Source: Lewinellaceae bacterium
Lineage (GTDB): Bacteria; Bacteroidota; Bacteroidia; Chitinophagales; Saprospiraceae
NCBI GenBank assembly: GCA_020636005.1
Contig: JACJYR010000001.1
Location: 3,467,079-3,531,078 of the forward strand
Direction of reading: 5' to 3'
Length of the DNA: 64,000 bases
Under the pieces are notes generated by a model that was given only the letters and a program-made list of their open reading frames with translations, did not search any database and was not told the origin of the DNA. The position numbers and the translations under genes were made by a program. Below, piece by piece: positions 43,339 to 51,989 of this stretch (positions within the stretch are counted from its first letter, which is position 1; each line of letters begins with the position of its first letter).

Positions 43339-45879
43339 ATGTTAAAACCTAAAATCGAAAAATACTTTCACCAGTTCCCTGATTTACGGGTGCTGTTTTT
43401 CTTCGACGAGCACCAGGAGCACAGCGAAGCGGTTGCACAACTGGAACTGGAAGGCATCCGGGTGCTGCGTTGGGAGCGCAACAATTTTTTCCTGAAAACC
43501 CAACTCCACGGTGAATGGGCATCGGAGAAGGTATTCCTCTACGTTCCCCAGGCCGCCCCCAAAAACCGGGAAGATTACCTCGGCTTCCCGCTGTTGGGCC
43601 TGCTCATCGCCAACAAGGAACTGTCGCTCGACGATGTGGGCGCTTTCATGGATGAGTTCCACCTGCAACGCCACCACAAGGCACTCGCCTCCAAATACAT
43701 GCGGGAATTGCAGTACACCGGGGTGCAGGAGGTATTGCGCCCAGTGCTCACGCCCACCAAATTTGAAGTACCACAACTGGTGCAGGGATTGGTATCGGCC
43801 TTTTTGCGTTTCACGAACATCACACCGTGGAGCGTATTGCTCGGCAAACTGCTCACATTGGCATTGCCCGGCGAGGAAGCCGAACTGGCCCGTTTCCAAA
43901 AAAAGATACACGACAACGACCTGATGGACGTGTTGCAGGCAAAGTCCCGTGATTTTTTCGGGCTGGCTTTCAACGACCTATCGAGAGAGACGCTATTGCA
44001 GTCCTTGCGGCGCATCTACTACAACCAAATCACGCAGACCCTCCCAGAAGCGAGTTCGAAAGACCCCTACCGGGAACTGAAAATAAAAAGCAACGAAACC
44101 CTGCTTTACCTGAACCAGTTGTTGCAGGAAGTAGAACGCCACAAGCGGGTACACGAGCAATTAACGGAAGCCCTGGCCTTGGCAGGTAAGGACATCCTTG
44201 GGACAAAGTTGCTGGAAGTCTATGGCCCGGAAGCTGCCTTCGCCGCCTACGCCCCCGACATGCTCTGGGAAATCATGGCGTTGGAACAGGGGAACCTCAG
44301 TATTCAGCCCGCAGCGAGCATACAACGGTTGGAGCAGCTTTCGATGCAATCCGGCCTCCCGCTGCCAGTGGCTGACTGCCTGCAATTTATGTTACAGGCC
44401 GCACGCCTGTTTGAGCGCATCAACGGCATCCGCAGCTATATCCTCGACTCCCCCGATGGTTATGTCCGCACCTATGCCGAAGATTGGATGCAGATAGACA
44501 TGGCCTACCGCCGGGCCATCCGCATTTACCGCAACGGTGATTTCACAGAGGCATCCGCCAGCCTGAACCTGGAGGCCATCAACGCCGAACTGAACGCCCG
44601 CTACGAAAAGCACCTGGATGCCATGAACCGGGAATGGCTGCGCTGCATGAACCAGTTTGGCTTCGATTACCGCAAACTGGCCACCCCGAAGCAGTATGAT
44701 TTTTTCAAAACAGAAGTGGAGCCTTATGACCAAAAGGTCGTGGTCATCATCTCCGATGCCCTGCGCTTTGAGGTGGCCGCCGAGCTGTTGGCCAATATGC
44801 ACGGCGACACCAAGAACACCGCCGACTTGCGCTATCAACTGGCTTCCCTGCCGTCAAAAACGAGCGTTGGCATGGCGCAACTGCTGCCTTCGAAAACGCT
44901 GGCCTTCAACGACGGGAATATCACAGCGGATGGCATCAGTACGGAGGGTACTTCCAGCCGCCAGCAAATTCTGCTGACCCACCGGGAAGAAGCGCTGGCA
45001 CTTCCATTTTCCCAATTATTGGGCAAACCCCAGGAAGAACTGCGGGATATTTTCAAAAGCAAAGTGGTGTACATCTACCACGACGTGATTGACAGCACCG
45101 GCGACGACCGAAAATCGGAACGCAGGGTTTTCCAAGCTGTGGATGAGACGATACAAGAACTGAAAAAATTGGTCAAATCGCTTCACGCCAGCCACAACGT
45201 GGCCCGGGTGCTGATAACCGCCGACCACGGCTTCCTCTACAACGACCGGGAATTGGAGGAAAAGGATAAAGAAGATATGCCGCACAAGGAAGCGCAGACT
45301 TCCCACAACCGCTATGTCATCACCGACGATGCAACGCCACCAGCGATGGGCTTCAAAATACCACTGGAAGCGACGACCCGCTTTGAAAAAGGCTGGTATG
45401 TAACTATTCCCCAGTCGGTGAACCGCTACAAAAAACAGGGCGTGGGCCACCAGTTCGTGCATGGTGGCGGCAGTTTGCAGGAGTTGGTGGTGCCAGTGAT
45501 AGAAAGCTCCCGCAAACGGCAGGAGATTACCCGCAAGGTTCAGCCGATTTTGCTGCAAAGGGGCGGGTTGCGCATCGTGTCCAGCATCCTGCGAACGCAG
45601 TTGTTACAGGAAAACAAAGTGTCACGGTTTGAGAAGGAGATAACGCTCAGTGCCGGGATTTACAAGGATTTGGAGCTTGTCAGCAATGAGCAAATCATTG
45701 TGATGAATTCAACAGCAGACGCTCCCAGTGAACGCATGCACCGGGTAGAACTGACGCTGTCCACCGCTGCCGCAAAAGAATCCTTCCTGAAGTTGAAGGT
45801 ATTCGACGTGGAGGACAAACTGAACCCGCTGATTGACGAGCTGGTGCAAAATAGTACACTTATCCAAGCGGATTTTTAA
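43339..45879 (+). CDS. pglZ: BREX alkaline-phosphatase-like protein PglZ
   Basis: An 846-residue protein. The ATG at 43339 (MLKPKIEKYFHQFPDLRVLFFFDE) is preferred to the TTG at 43330. The PglZ domain of the alkaline phosphatase superfamily shows VVIISDALRFEVAAELL (near 467) and TADHGFLYNDREL (near 627), which carry the metal ligands. PglZ is the defining protein of BREX. Recent work on other members points to metal-dependent nuclease activity. It follows the intergenic hairpin after pglX. Confidence 0.94.
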   Translation: MLKPKIEKYFHQFPDLRVLFFFDEHQEHSEAVAQLELEGIRVLRWERNNFFLKTQLHGEWASEKVFLYVPQAAPKNREDYLGFPLLGLLIANKELSLDDVGAFMDEFHLQRHHKALASKYMRELQYTGVQEVLRPVLTPTKFEVPQLVQGLVSAFLRFTNITPWSVLLGKLLTLALPGEEAELARFQKKIHDNDLMDVLQAKSRDFFGLAFNDLSRETLLQSLRRIYYNQITQTLPEASSKDPYRELKIKSNETLLYLNQLLQEVERHKRVHEQLTEALALAGKDILGTKLLEVYGPEAAFAAYAPDMLWEIMALEQGNLSIQPAASIQRLEQLSMQSGLPLPVADCLQFMLQAARLFERINGIRSYILDSPDGYVRTYAEDWMQIDMAYRRAIRIYRNGDFTEASASLNLEAINAELNARYEKHLDAMNREWLRCMNQFGFDYRKLATPKQYDFFKTEVEPYDQKVVVIISDALRFEVAAELLANMHGDTKNTADLRYQLASLPSKTSVGMAQLLPSKTLAFNDGNITADGISTEGTSSRQQILLTHREEALALPFSQLLGKPQEELRDIFKSKVVYIYHDVIDSTGDDRKSERRVFQAVDETIQELKKLVKSLHASHNVARVLITADHGFLYNDRELEEKDKEDMPHKEAQTSHNRYVITDDATPPAMGFKIPLEATTRFEKGWYVTIPQSVNRYKKQGVGHQFVHGGGSLQELVVPVIESSRKRQEITRKVQPILLQRGGLRIVSSILRTQLLQENKVSRFEKEITLSAGIYKDLELVSNEQIIVMNSTADAPSERMHRVELTLSTAAAKESFLKLKVFDVEDKLNPLIDELVQNSTLIQADF

Positions 45880-45932
45880 AGCGTTTTTATCAACCCTCAT
45901 CAACCAAAACCGAATCGTCTCAACAACTGACC

Positions 45933-47945
45933 ATGGAACTAAAAGAGAAAATCTTAGCCAATTTTGAAGGCAAAGTCGTCCGCAAGGACCTGACCTATCG
46001 GGTGAAAGGCAATGCTGTGGTGCCTACCTATGTGCTGGAATACCTGCTGGGGCAGTATTGCGCCATTGACGACGAGGCCATCATCGCCAGTGGCATCGAA
46101 AAGGTGAAGGATGTCATCTCCAACAATTACGTCCATCGCAGCGAAGCAGAGGTAGCAAAGGCAAAAATCCGGGAATCCCAGCAGTACAAGATTATTGACA
46201 AAATCAACGTGTCGCTCAATGACAAGGCCAATATTTATGAGGCGGATTTTGCCAACCTGGGCCTGAAAAATGTGCCGATTGCCGATGTCATGGTCATGAG
46301 CAACCGGAAGTTGTTGAGCGGTGGCGGGGTCTGGTGCATCCTGGACATGGGCTACTCTCACGCTGCCGATGCCAAGGTGCGGTGGCTGATTACGGACATC
46401 AAGCCCATCCAGGTATCCAATATCCAACTGGAAGAGTACCTCGAAGCACGTCAACAGTTCACGACGGATGAATGGCTCGACCTGCTGATGCACAGCATTG
46501 GCCTGAACCCGGAATACTTCAACAAGCGGGGCAAGTTCATTCAACTGTCCCGGTTGATTCCGCATGTCGAAAACAATTACAACTTCATAGAGCTGGGGCC
46601 GAAGGGAACCGGAAAATCACATGTCTTTTCGGAACTGTCGCCGCATGGTGTGCTGGTATCGGGTGGTGATGTGTCCAAGGCCCGGTTGTTTGTCAATAAC
46701 TCCGGCGACAAAATTGGGCTGGTCGGCTATTGGGACGTGGTGGCTTTGGATGAGTTCGAGCAGGAAAAAGGCTCCAAGCGTACGGATGGCGACCTGGTGA
46801 AAATCCTCCAGAATTACATGGCCAACCAGTCTTTCAACCGTGGGAAGGAAACCTACCAAGCGACGGCTTCCATGGCTTTTGTGGGCAATACAAAGCATAC
46901 GGTTCCCTATATGCTCAAGAATTCGCACCTGTTCGAGTCCATACCAGAAGGCTATATCAAAGGCGCTTTTTTAGATAGGATACACATGTACATCCCCGGC
47001 TGGGAAGTGCGGATATTGAAAAACGAGGTCTTTTCAATGGAATATGGCTTCATTGTGGACTATCTCGCTGAAATCCTGAAAGAACTGCGCAAATCGGATT
47101 ATAGCAGCATCCTCGATAAATACGTTGACCTCGACGGCTCGCTGTCCACCCGGGACAAAACGGCTATTCGGAAATCCTTCTCCGGCATGGCCAAACTGCT
47201 CTACCCCGATAAAAAGATGAGCCAGGAGGAGGTGCTGGAACTGCTCAACTTTGCCATTGAAGGCAGGAAACGGGTCAAAGACCAGCTCTACATCATAGAC
47301 GAGACTTTCAGGAATGAGCCAGTGGAATTCAAATACACGCTGCGGGCCACTGGCAAAGACTATTTCCCGGAAACGCTCGAAAAGCTAAACTACGCTACTG
47401 CTAAAGCCAATCGGGAAAAAGAGGACACGGGAGAACAGGCCATCGAGCGCTCTGAGCCGGTCATCAAACTGGAGCCACATCAGACCATCCTGTATGACAA
47501 TCAAACCGGGGTATCGTACAAATCGCTGTTTGCTGATTACTTGAAAGGCGCTACCGAAATTACAATTCAAGACCCCTATATCCGCTTCCCTTACCAGTTC
47601 AAGAATCTGTTGGAGTTCTGCGTGATGCTGGCCAACAACAAAGACCCGGAAGAGGAAATTTACCTGGAAGTCTTATCCTGGAACACGCCTGACCACATGT
47701 CGGATTCCATCGCCTATTTCGAGGAGTTCCGGGAGAGCGTATCCGACTTGGGCATCCATTTCTCCTTCATCATGGAAGATGTGCATGACCGCTACATCCA
47801 GGCCGACAATGGCTGGAAAATCACACTGGGACGAGGGTTGGATATTTTTGAGAAGAATGAAGGGCGGTTCAATGCTGCGGAGTTGGACCAGTCGAGGAGG
47901 AGGTGTAAGGCTTGTGAGATGACTTATTTGAGGGTAAAAAAATAA
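45933..47945 (+). CDS. brxL: BREX Lon-like protein BrxL
   Basis: A 670-residue BrxL. The N-terminal part includes a DUF4357-like helical region. The AAA+ core has Walker A GPKGTGKSH around 220 (NFIELGPKGTGKSHVFSELSPHGVLVSGG), and Walker B is in WDVVALDEFEQEK. The C-terminus has a Lon-like domain without a clear protease dyad. BrxL forms a DNA-binding AAA+ assembly and is needed for phage exclusion in type I BREX. It closes the operon, 53 bases after pglZ. Confidence 0.94.
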   Translation: MELKEKILANFEGKVVRKDLTYRVKGNAVVPTYVLEYLLGQYCAIDDEAIIASGIEKVKDVISNNYVHRSEAEVAKAKIRESQQYKIIDKINVSLNDKANIYEADFANLGLKNVPIADVMVMSNRKLLSGGGVWCILDMGYSHAADAKVRWLITDIKPIQVSNIQLEEYLEARQQFTTDEWLDLLMHSIGLNPEYFNKRGKFIQLSRLIPHVENNYNFIELGPKGTGKSHVFSELSPHGVLVSGGDVSKARLFVNNSGDKIGLVGYWDVVALDEFEQEKGSKRTDGDLVKILQNYMANQSFNRGKETYQATASMAFVGNTKHTVPYMLKNSHLFESIPEGYIKGAFLDRIHMYIPGWEVRILKNEVFSMEYGFIVDYLAEILKELRKSDYSSILDKYVDLDGSLSTRDKTAIRKSFSGMAKLLYPDKKMSQEEVLELLNFAIEGRKRVKDQLYIIDETFRNEPVEFKYTLRATGKDYFPETLEKLNYATAKANREKEDTGEQAIERSEPVIKLEPHQTILYDNQTGVSYKSLFADYLKGATEITIQDPYIRFPYQFKNLLEFCVMLANNKDPEEEIYLEVLSWNTPDHMSDSIAYFEEFRESVSDLGIHFSFIMEDVHDRYIQADNGWKITLGRGLDIFEKNEGRFNAAELDQSRRRCKACEMTYLRVKK

Positions 47946-48363
47946 TGCAATGAAAGGCTCGGATGTGCTACAATACTATCTTTCATTTAAAACAAAAAGA
48001 GCCACCCCTAAAGGCAGCCCTGTTTCGATTAACAGTTGTTAATCAAATAAATGACGTTCCAAAGATAGGCAAATCCCCGCTGATATTGTAGTAAAAACAT
48101 ACCTTATAAAGCGCTTTTTTAGCAACAAAATCAACCCTTCTGACAGCACTTCTAACGGACACCATCGGCATTCCCGCCCCGCAAGGCTGACGGGGCTTTA
48201 TTAGCGCTCCACTCCGTTCTGCTATTACCATTCCAGCCCTAAAGTAGGAGGGGGCTTCCATTCTAAGGTGCTGCCCGCAGGCAGCGAGTAGTTTATTTAG
48301 CGCCGTAAAACTTGCGCATTGTTGAGGCTCCGCTGGCGCTCTACCGATTAATATCGCATTCCC

Positions 48364-48391
48364 GTCCCGAAAGGCTTCGGGACTTTTATTT
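48364..48391 (+). terminator. terminator-like hairpin
   Basis: GTCCCGAA AGGC TTCGGGAC followed by TTTTATTT has the form of an intrinsic terminator with an 8-bp stem. It is about 420 bases after brxL and could end the BREX transcript if nothing stops it earlier. Confidence 0.5.
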
Positions 48392-48651
48392 GCGCCGCTC
48401 AGCCCGCTTGCGCATAGTGGGCGCCGTTCCTTGCGCATCATGTGCGGGCGCATTACCGGTGTTGGTAAGCCAGGTATCTGCTCATGCGCCAGCCGTGACA
48501 GCCCTTCTCACAGCCCTCAAATCTTAAAGGCATTTAGTGGTGGTGTGCGGCTTGCCGCTCCCGCCTCGTTTGCCGCTCCCGCCTACTTTTTTGCTCCTGC
48601 CTGTGGCCTTTTTTGTTCGTTTTTTTTCTTTAATTTATTTAAAAAAATATT

Positions 48652-48727
48652 GTTTTAAATAATTGAAAGTCAGTTGTTTATGTTGTTTTTTCTGCGTATT
48701 TTGTAGGAGTTAATCAAAATAAATGAC
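48652..48727 (+). promoter_or_regulatory. duplicated leader, copy A
   Basis: This 76-base segment before the gene at 48728 matches 49539-49616 before the gene at 49620. Shared blocks are GTTTTAA, TTGAAA, TCAGTTG, TTTCTG and the end TTAATCAAAATAAATGAC. A TATTTTG box in the middle may be the -7 element. Confidence 0.6.
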
Positions 48728-48922
48728 ATGACAACACAAACCATTTCCATTTCTCCCGCCCTCCTCGTTTTCATCTACGAGGTGTCCGCAGTTCAGATTG
48801 ATGATTTTTGGTATGCATCGTCCCCGGTGCTGTCGCCGCTCATGGCCGCCGTTGGTGTTTCGGCCTCTGATGCGCTGCTGGCCTGGGTCGAGTTTTATCA
48901 TTCAGGCGTCTTTGGCGCTTAG
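48728..48922 (+). CDS. small protein of unknown function
   Basis: A 64-residue protein starting with ATG directly after leader copy A. The sequence (MTTQTISISPALLVFIYEVSAVQIDDFWYASSP) has no motif that I recognise. The leader shared with the gene at 49620 and the following SLOG-like gene 62 bases downstream support its being a real gene of the island. Confidence 0.55.
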   Translation: MTTQTISISPALLVFIYEVSAVQIDDFWYASSPVLSPLMAAVGVSASDALLAWVEFYHSGVFGA

Positions 48923-48984
48923 TCCGTGTGGGGGCTTGTCCCCCGCTTTTTTCCTTTTCTTTTTTTCAAATTTTATCTTTTACT

Positions 48985-49518
48985 ATGTTTTCTCTCTCGT
49001 CTTTCTCCTCCTTTGGGGTGGGTGGCAGCCGTCGTCCGTCTGCCTGTTCCGGTGTTGCCGCTTCTGCTTTTGTGGCTTCGCTTCGCCGTGCTGGTGTTCC
49101 GGCTGTTTCGGTACTCACTTCATGCGGTGCGGGTGCGCCATCTTTGGTGGCTGCTGCTTTTCCCGGTTGCCAGTTTTTCAGTGCCTCGGCCCCTGCTTTC
49201 TGTGGCTTGGGCCGTGCTGCCTTCGCTGCCCGTGCTGCTGCTTTGGTTCGTGCTTTGGCGGCTTCGCCTTCTCCGCTGTGGGTTTGTTTTCCGGGTGGGG
49301 TTTGTCCCGCTTCCGCTGTCCCTTCCCGCTCCTGGGTTTCATGTGGTTCTGGCTCCTGGTCTGAGTGCGTCCTGGCTGCTGGTTTGGGTGTTCCGGTGCT
49401 GGTGTTTTTACCAGTTGGCGTGGTCCCTCCTTCCGGGTGGGGTAGTTGGTCTTCTTTGGGTGGCTTTTTGGGTGGTGGGTGGTGGTTTTTGCCTGCCGTT
49501 CAGCCCTCTCTTTTTTAA
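48985..49518 (+). CDS. SLOG/DprA-like Rossmann-fold protein
   Basis: A 177-residue protein. Three frames are open across this very G+C- and T-rich stretch, and this one was chosen because it matches a family found on Bacteroidota plasmids and islands. Hallmarks are GGSRRPSAC near the start, AFAARAAALVRALA, FPGGVCP, and CGSGSWSECVLAAGLGVPVLVFLP, where the GSGTWATLALAAGLG loop normally binds nucleotide. These proteins belong to the SLOG superfamily (DprA/LOG type), implicated in nucleotide-ligand sensing or ssDNA binding. Codon use is unlike that of the neighbours. The start is the ATG at 48985. Confidence 0.65.
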   Translation: MFSLSSFSSFGVGGSRRPSACSGVAASAFVASLRRAGVPAVSVLTSCGAGAPSLVAAAFPGCQFFSASAPAFCGLGRAAFAARAAALVRALAASPSPLWVCFPGGVCPASAVPSRSWVSCGSGSWSECVLAAGLGVPVLVFLPVGVVPPSGWGSWSSLGGFLGGGWWFLPAVQPSLF

Positions 49519-49538
49519 TAATTTGATGAAATAGAAAT

Positions 49539-49616
49539 GTTTTAAGTTATTGAAAATCAGTTGCTTAAATCAAACTTTCTGTTTATCTTTAGGTATTGTT
49601 AATCAAAATAAATGAC
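49539..49616 (+). promoter_or_regulatory. duplicated leader, copy B
   Basis: It matches copy A at 48652-48727. TATCTTTA near 49583 fits the -7 consensus TAnnTTT. It ends with TTAATCAAAATAAATGAC, four bases before the start codon, so that motif lies in the 5' untranslated region and may bind a regulator or the ribosome. Confidence 0.6.
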
Positions 49617-49619
49617 ACC

Positions 49620-49934
49620 ATGTTTAACACAGATTATCTCGCTCAAAGTGTGGAGGCTGCCCGTGTAGCCTCCGCCGAGCGGCAAATGCAGCCGCCTCCC
49701 GTCGTCGAATTTCCTTTCGACATCGAACCTGTTTTCAAACAGTTTAAAGTCTATCTGCCGTCCCCTTATTTCTTCCCGGAAATAGCCTGTCCGGGTGCGG
49801 CAAAAGAAGAGGGCTTTAAGTTCATCCGCCTTATCGTCCCTTATGGCAATGGCCGTTACTCTGTTCACGCTGAGCCCTGGGCCAGTGCCGAACAGGTCGC
49901 CGAAGAGTTGGAAGGCTGGATGCTTCCCTTTTAG
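49620..49934 (+). CDS. small conserved-looking protein of unknown function
   Basis: A 104-residue protein (start at 49620 after leader copy B; the in-frame 49596 start would overlap the leader). It has a proline-rich middle (QMQPPPVVEFPFDIEPVF) and a small alpha/beta C-terminal part (GFKFIRLIVPYGNGRYSVHAEPWASAEQVAEELEGW). No family is recognised. Its shared regulation with the gene at 48728 is the main clue. Confidence 0.6.
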   Translation: MFNTDYLAQSVEAARVASAERQMQPPPVVEFPFDIEPVFKQFKVYLPSPYFFPEIACPGAAKEEGFKFIRLIVPYGNGRYSVHAEPWASAEQVAEELEGWMLPF

Positions 49935-50221
49935 TTTTTTCCTTTTCCTGCTGCGCAGTTAGTGCAGGCTTAGTTTTCCTTGGCAGTTCCTTTGAGAAAT
50001 AGCCTTTCCCGTTGGGGATAAATCTGAAAGTTTGAACGCCGCTTTCTGGCCTGCGGCATGGCCAGCGGTTTTGCAGTTCCGAAAAAACGCCGTTCACAAA
50101 GCCGGAGACGTTAAGCCCGCCCGACGTCAGGGGCCGCAAAAGCGAAAAATGCCGATGCTGGCCGTATTTCAGCCCAAAACTTTAATTTTCAACCTTTAAC
50201 TAATATTAAAATCAATACGAT

Positions 50222-50869
50222 ATGAAAAATCTGCTTCCAATATCCGACATCAAGAAACTCGAAAACCTTGACATCCGCTACATGCCCGGCAATCCACGTT
50301 CCTACCGTCTCGACCTGGGGAAAGGTGTTCTGAACCTCGAAGGACGGGAACAAGTCACCAAACCCGGCGAAACCTTCAAAGTCATCCCTATTGCTTTCCG
50401 TTGCTTGCAGGACGGGCTTTTTGGCCAGCCTGAAAAGAAATGGTGTGAGGTGTACTTTGTAAATGAAGATGGACACATTGGCGTTTTCATGTTCCACGGA
50501 TTCAGCGTCCAGAACCTGAGCGAGGCAGCCCGTGATTTGTTCTACGAAAAACGGGGACTGTGTGAAGTACAATGGACAGTGAATCTGGAAAAGAAGGTCA
50601 ACAAACAGGGGCAATCTTATTTCATGGCATTTTTTGACTTCAAACCATTGCCAAAAAAGGAACTGGAAAAACAACGCCTTTTGATTCAGGACATCGAAGC
50701 CACCTATTTTCACATTTACCGCTCCGATACGATGGAGGCCAAAACGCTGTTTGCCGAGAATTACAGCACCCATCTTGAACCGACGAGAGCAGAAATCGAA
50801 GCCGAAAAGGAACGGGAAACCGCCCTGCTAACAGAGTTCACGCCGAAGGAGGAAAGAAAGGCAGCCTGA
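50222..50869 (+). CDS. unknown island protein
   Basis: A 215-residue soluble protein. The N-terminal 150 residues look beta-rich (KWCEVYFVNEDGHIGVFMFHGFSVQNL; CEVQWTVNLEKKVNKQGQSYFMAFFDFKPL), and the tail is a charged helix (RAEIEAEKERETALLTEF). This could be an OB-like or ssDNA-binding-type fold, but no diagnostic motif is present. It lies between the small leader-linked gene and the ArdC-like gene. The 287 bases before it hold no recognised feature. Confidence 0.6.
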   Translation: MKNLLPISDIKKLENLDIRYMPGNPRSYRLDLGKGVLNLEGREQVTKPGETFKVIPIAFRCLQDGLFGQPEKKWCEVYFVNEDGHIGVFMFHGFSVQNLSEAARDLFYEKRGLCEVQWTVNLEKKVNKQGQSYFMAFFDFKPLPKKELEKQRLLIQDIEATYFHIYRSDTMEAKTLFAENYSTHLEPTRAEIEAEKERETALLTEFTPKEERKAA

Positions 50870-51004
50870 AAATAAGTTGTCATTTGTCCACCAACGCCCC
50901 CGGCTGAAAGGTCGGGGGACTTTTCCAACATCAAATTTTAAAATCAATAAACAGCCTTCCGCCATCAGGAAGCCGGAGACTGTTTTGCCAAAATTCAAAC
51001 AGCC

Positions 51005-51952
51005 ATGAAAAACGATAAATTTGAAGAAATGACAGCCCGCATCATTTCGCAGCTTGAAAAAGGCGTCGTCCCGTGGCGGCGCACCTGGAACCAAATTGTG
51101 ATGGGCGCTGCCCGAAACCATTTCACGGGCTACACATACCGGGGCATTAACCGTTTCATACTCGATGGCTTTGAGGTGCCACGTTTTGCCACCTTTCACC
51201 AAATCAGCGGAGCAGGACACCGGGTCAAAAAGGGCGCAAAATCCCTCCCCATTTATTTCTGGAAAATGCTCTTTTTCGACGCCGACGGAAAGCGGGTAGA
51301 GACGAAAAAGGAGGCGGAAAAAGTCGTGCCTTTAGTCTCTGAGTACCGGGTTTTCAACGTCCTCGACATCGAAGGATTTACGCCCGAAATGTTCAGAGAG
51401 GATAAGCCCGAAAGCATCCCCACCCGGATTGATGAATGTGAAACTATCCTTTGCAACAACCCGCACGAAGTCAGCAAAGGAGAACCCGCCTACTCACCAC
51501 TGATGGACAGACTTTTTATGCCTGACATCAAAGACTTTCACAGCCTGGAGAAATTCTACCACACGTATTTTCACGAGTTGAGCCACTGGACGGGGCATAG
51601 CTCCCGCCTGAACCGGGAAATCAAAAACTCCTTTGGTTCTGAAAAGTACAGCAAGGAAGAATTGGTTGCTGAAATGTCAGCCTGTTTCCTTGCGGCCCAT
51701 TGTGGCATCGTGGTAGAGGATTTGGTAGAGAACAGCGCCGCCTATCTGCATTCCTGGATAAACGCCCTGCATGGTGACGCCCGTCTATTGATGACGGCTG
51801 CCAGTGCTGCGGAGCGGGCTGCTAATTTCTTGATTCAGGGAAGCCAGGAAACAGTTTTGGAGACGGTAGGGGAGGAAGAGATGCTTCAAGCGGCATGCTT
51901 CAAAAAATCAGTGCAGGCAGTCAAGACCCCGGCTGCCTGTGCTTCCAAATAA
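51005..51952 (+). CDS. ArdC-like antirestriction protein
   Basis: A 315-residue protein. The N-terminal ArdC domain (DUF1738: MTARIISQLEKGVVPWRRTW, then NHFTGYTYRGINRFIL) binds ssDNA in characterised members. The C-terminal zincin-like domain has YHTYFHELSHWTGH with the HExxH-type HELSH, followed by the third ligand region EELVAEMSACFL. ArdC proteins from conjugative elements protect incoming DNA from restriction. Here it sits on an island that itself carries BREX. The usual conjugation genes are absent. Confidence 0.9.
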   Translation: MKNDKFEEMTARIISQLEKGVVPWRRTWNQIVMGAARNHFTGYTYRGINRFILDGFEVPRFATFHQISGAGHRVKKGAKSLPIYFWKMLFFDADGKRVETKKEAEKVVPLVSEYRVFNVLDIEGFTPEMFREDKPESIPTRIDECETILCNNPHEVSKGEPAYSPLMDRLFMPDIKDFHSLEKFYHTYFHELSHWTGHSSRLNREIKNSFGSEKYSKEELVAEMSACFLAAHCGIVVEDLVENSAAYLHSWINALHGDARLLMTAASAAERAANFLIQGSQETVLETVGEEEMLQAACFKKSVQAVKTPAACASK

Positions 51953-51989
51953 AAAGGTATTTGCAAAAACGAAGAGAACCTGTTCCCCA

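Larger units (their letters stand above)
47946..48727. other. non-coding region with repeated hairpin modules
   Basis: This 780-base gap has no convincing gene. Three similar modules each consist of a hairpin followed by TTTATT and GCGC: 48176-48206 (GCCCCG/CGGGGC), 48271-48303 (CTGCC/GGCAG) and 48364-48396 (GTCCCGAA/TTCGGGAC then TTTTATTT). The first and third also share the upstream ATTCCCG. They may be terminators or remnants of duplication. A copy of the leader motif TTAATCAAATAAATGAC lies at 48039-48055 with no gene behind it. Confidence 0.55.

Noticed and set aside
47946..48720. Possible CRISPR array after BREX
   Set aside because: The repeated hairpin modules are too few, imperfect and unevenly made to be CRISPR repeats, and no cas gene is nearby.
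48798..49534. Two alternative plus-strand frames overlapping the SLOG-like gene
   Set aside because: They give Trp/Leu/Phe/Cys-rich products without family features, whereas the frame at 48985 matches a known type.
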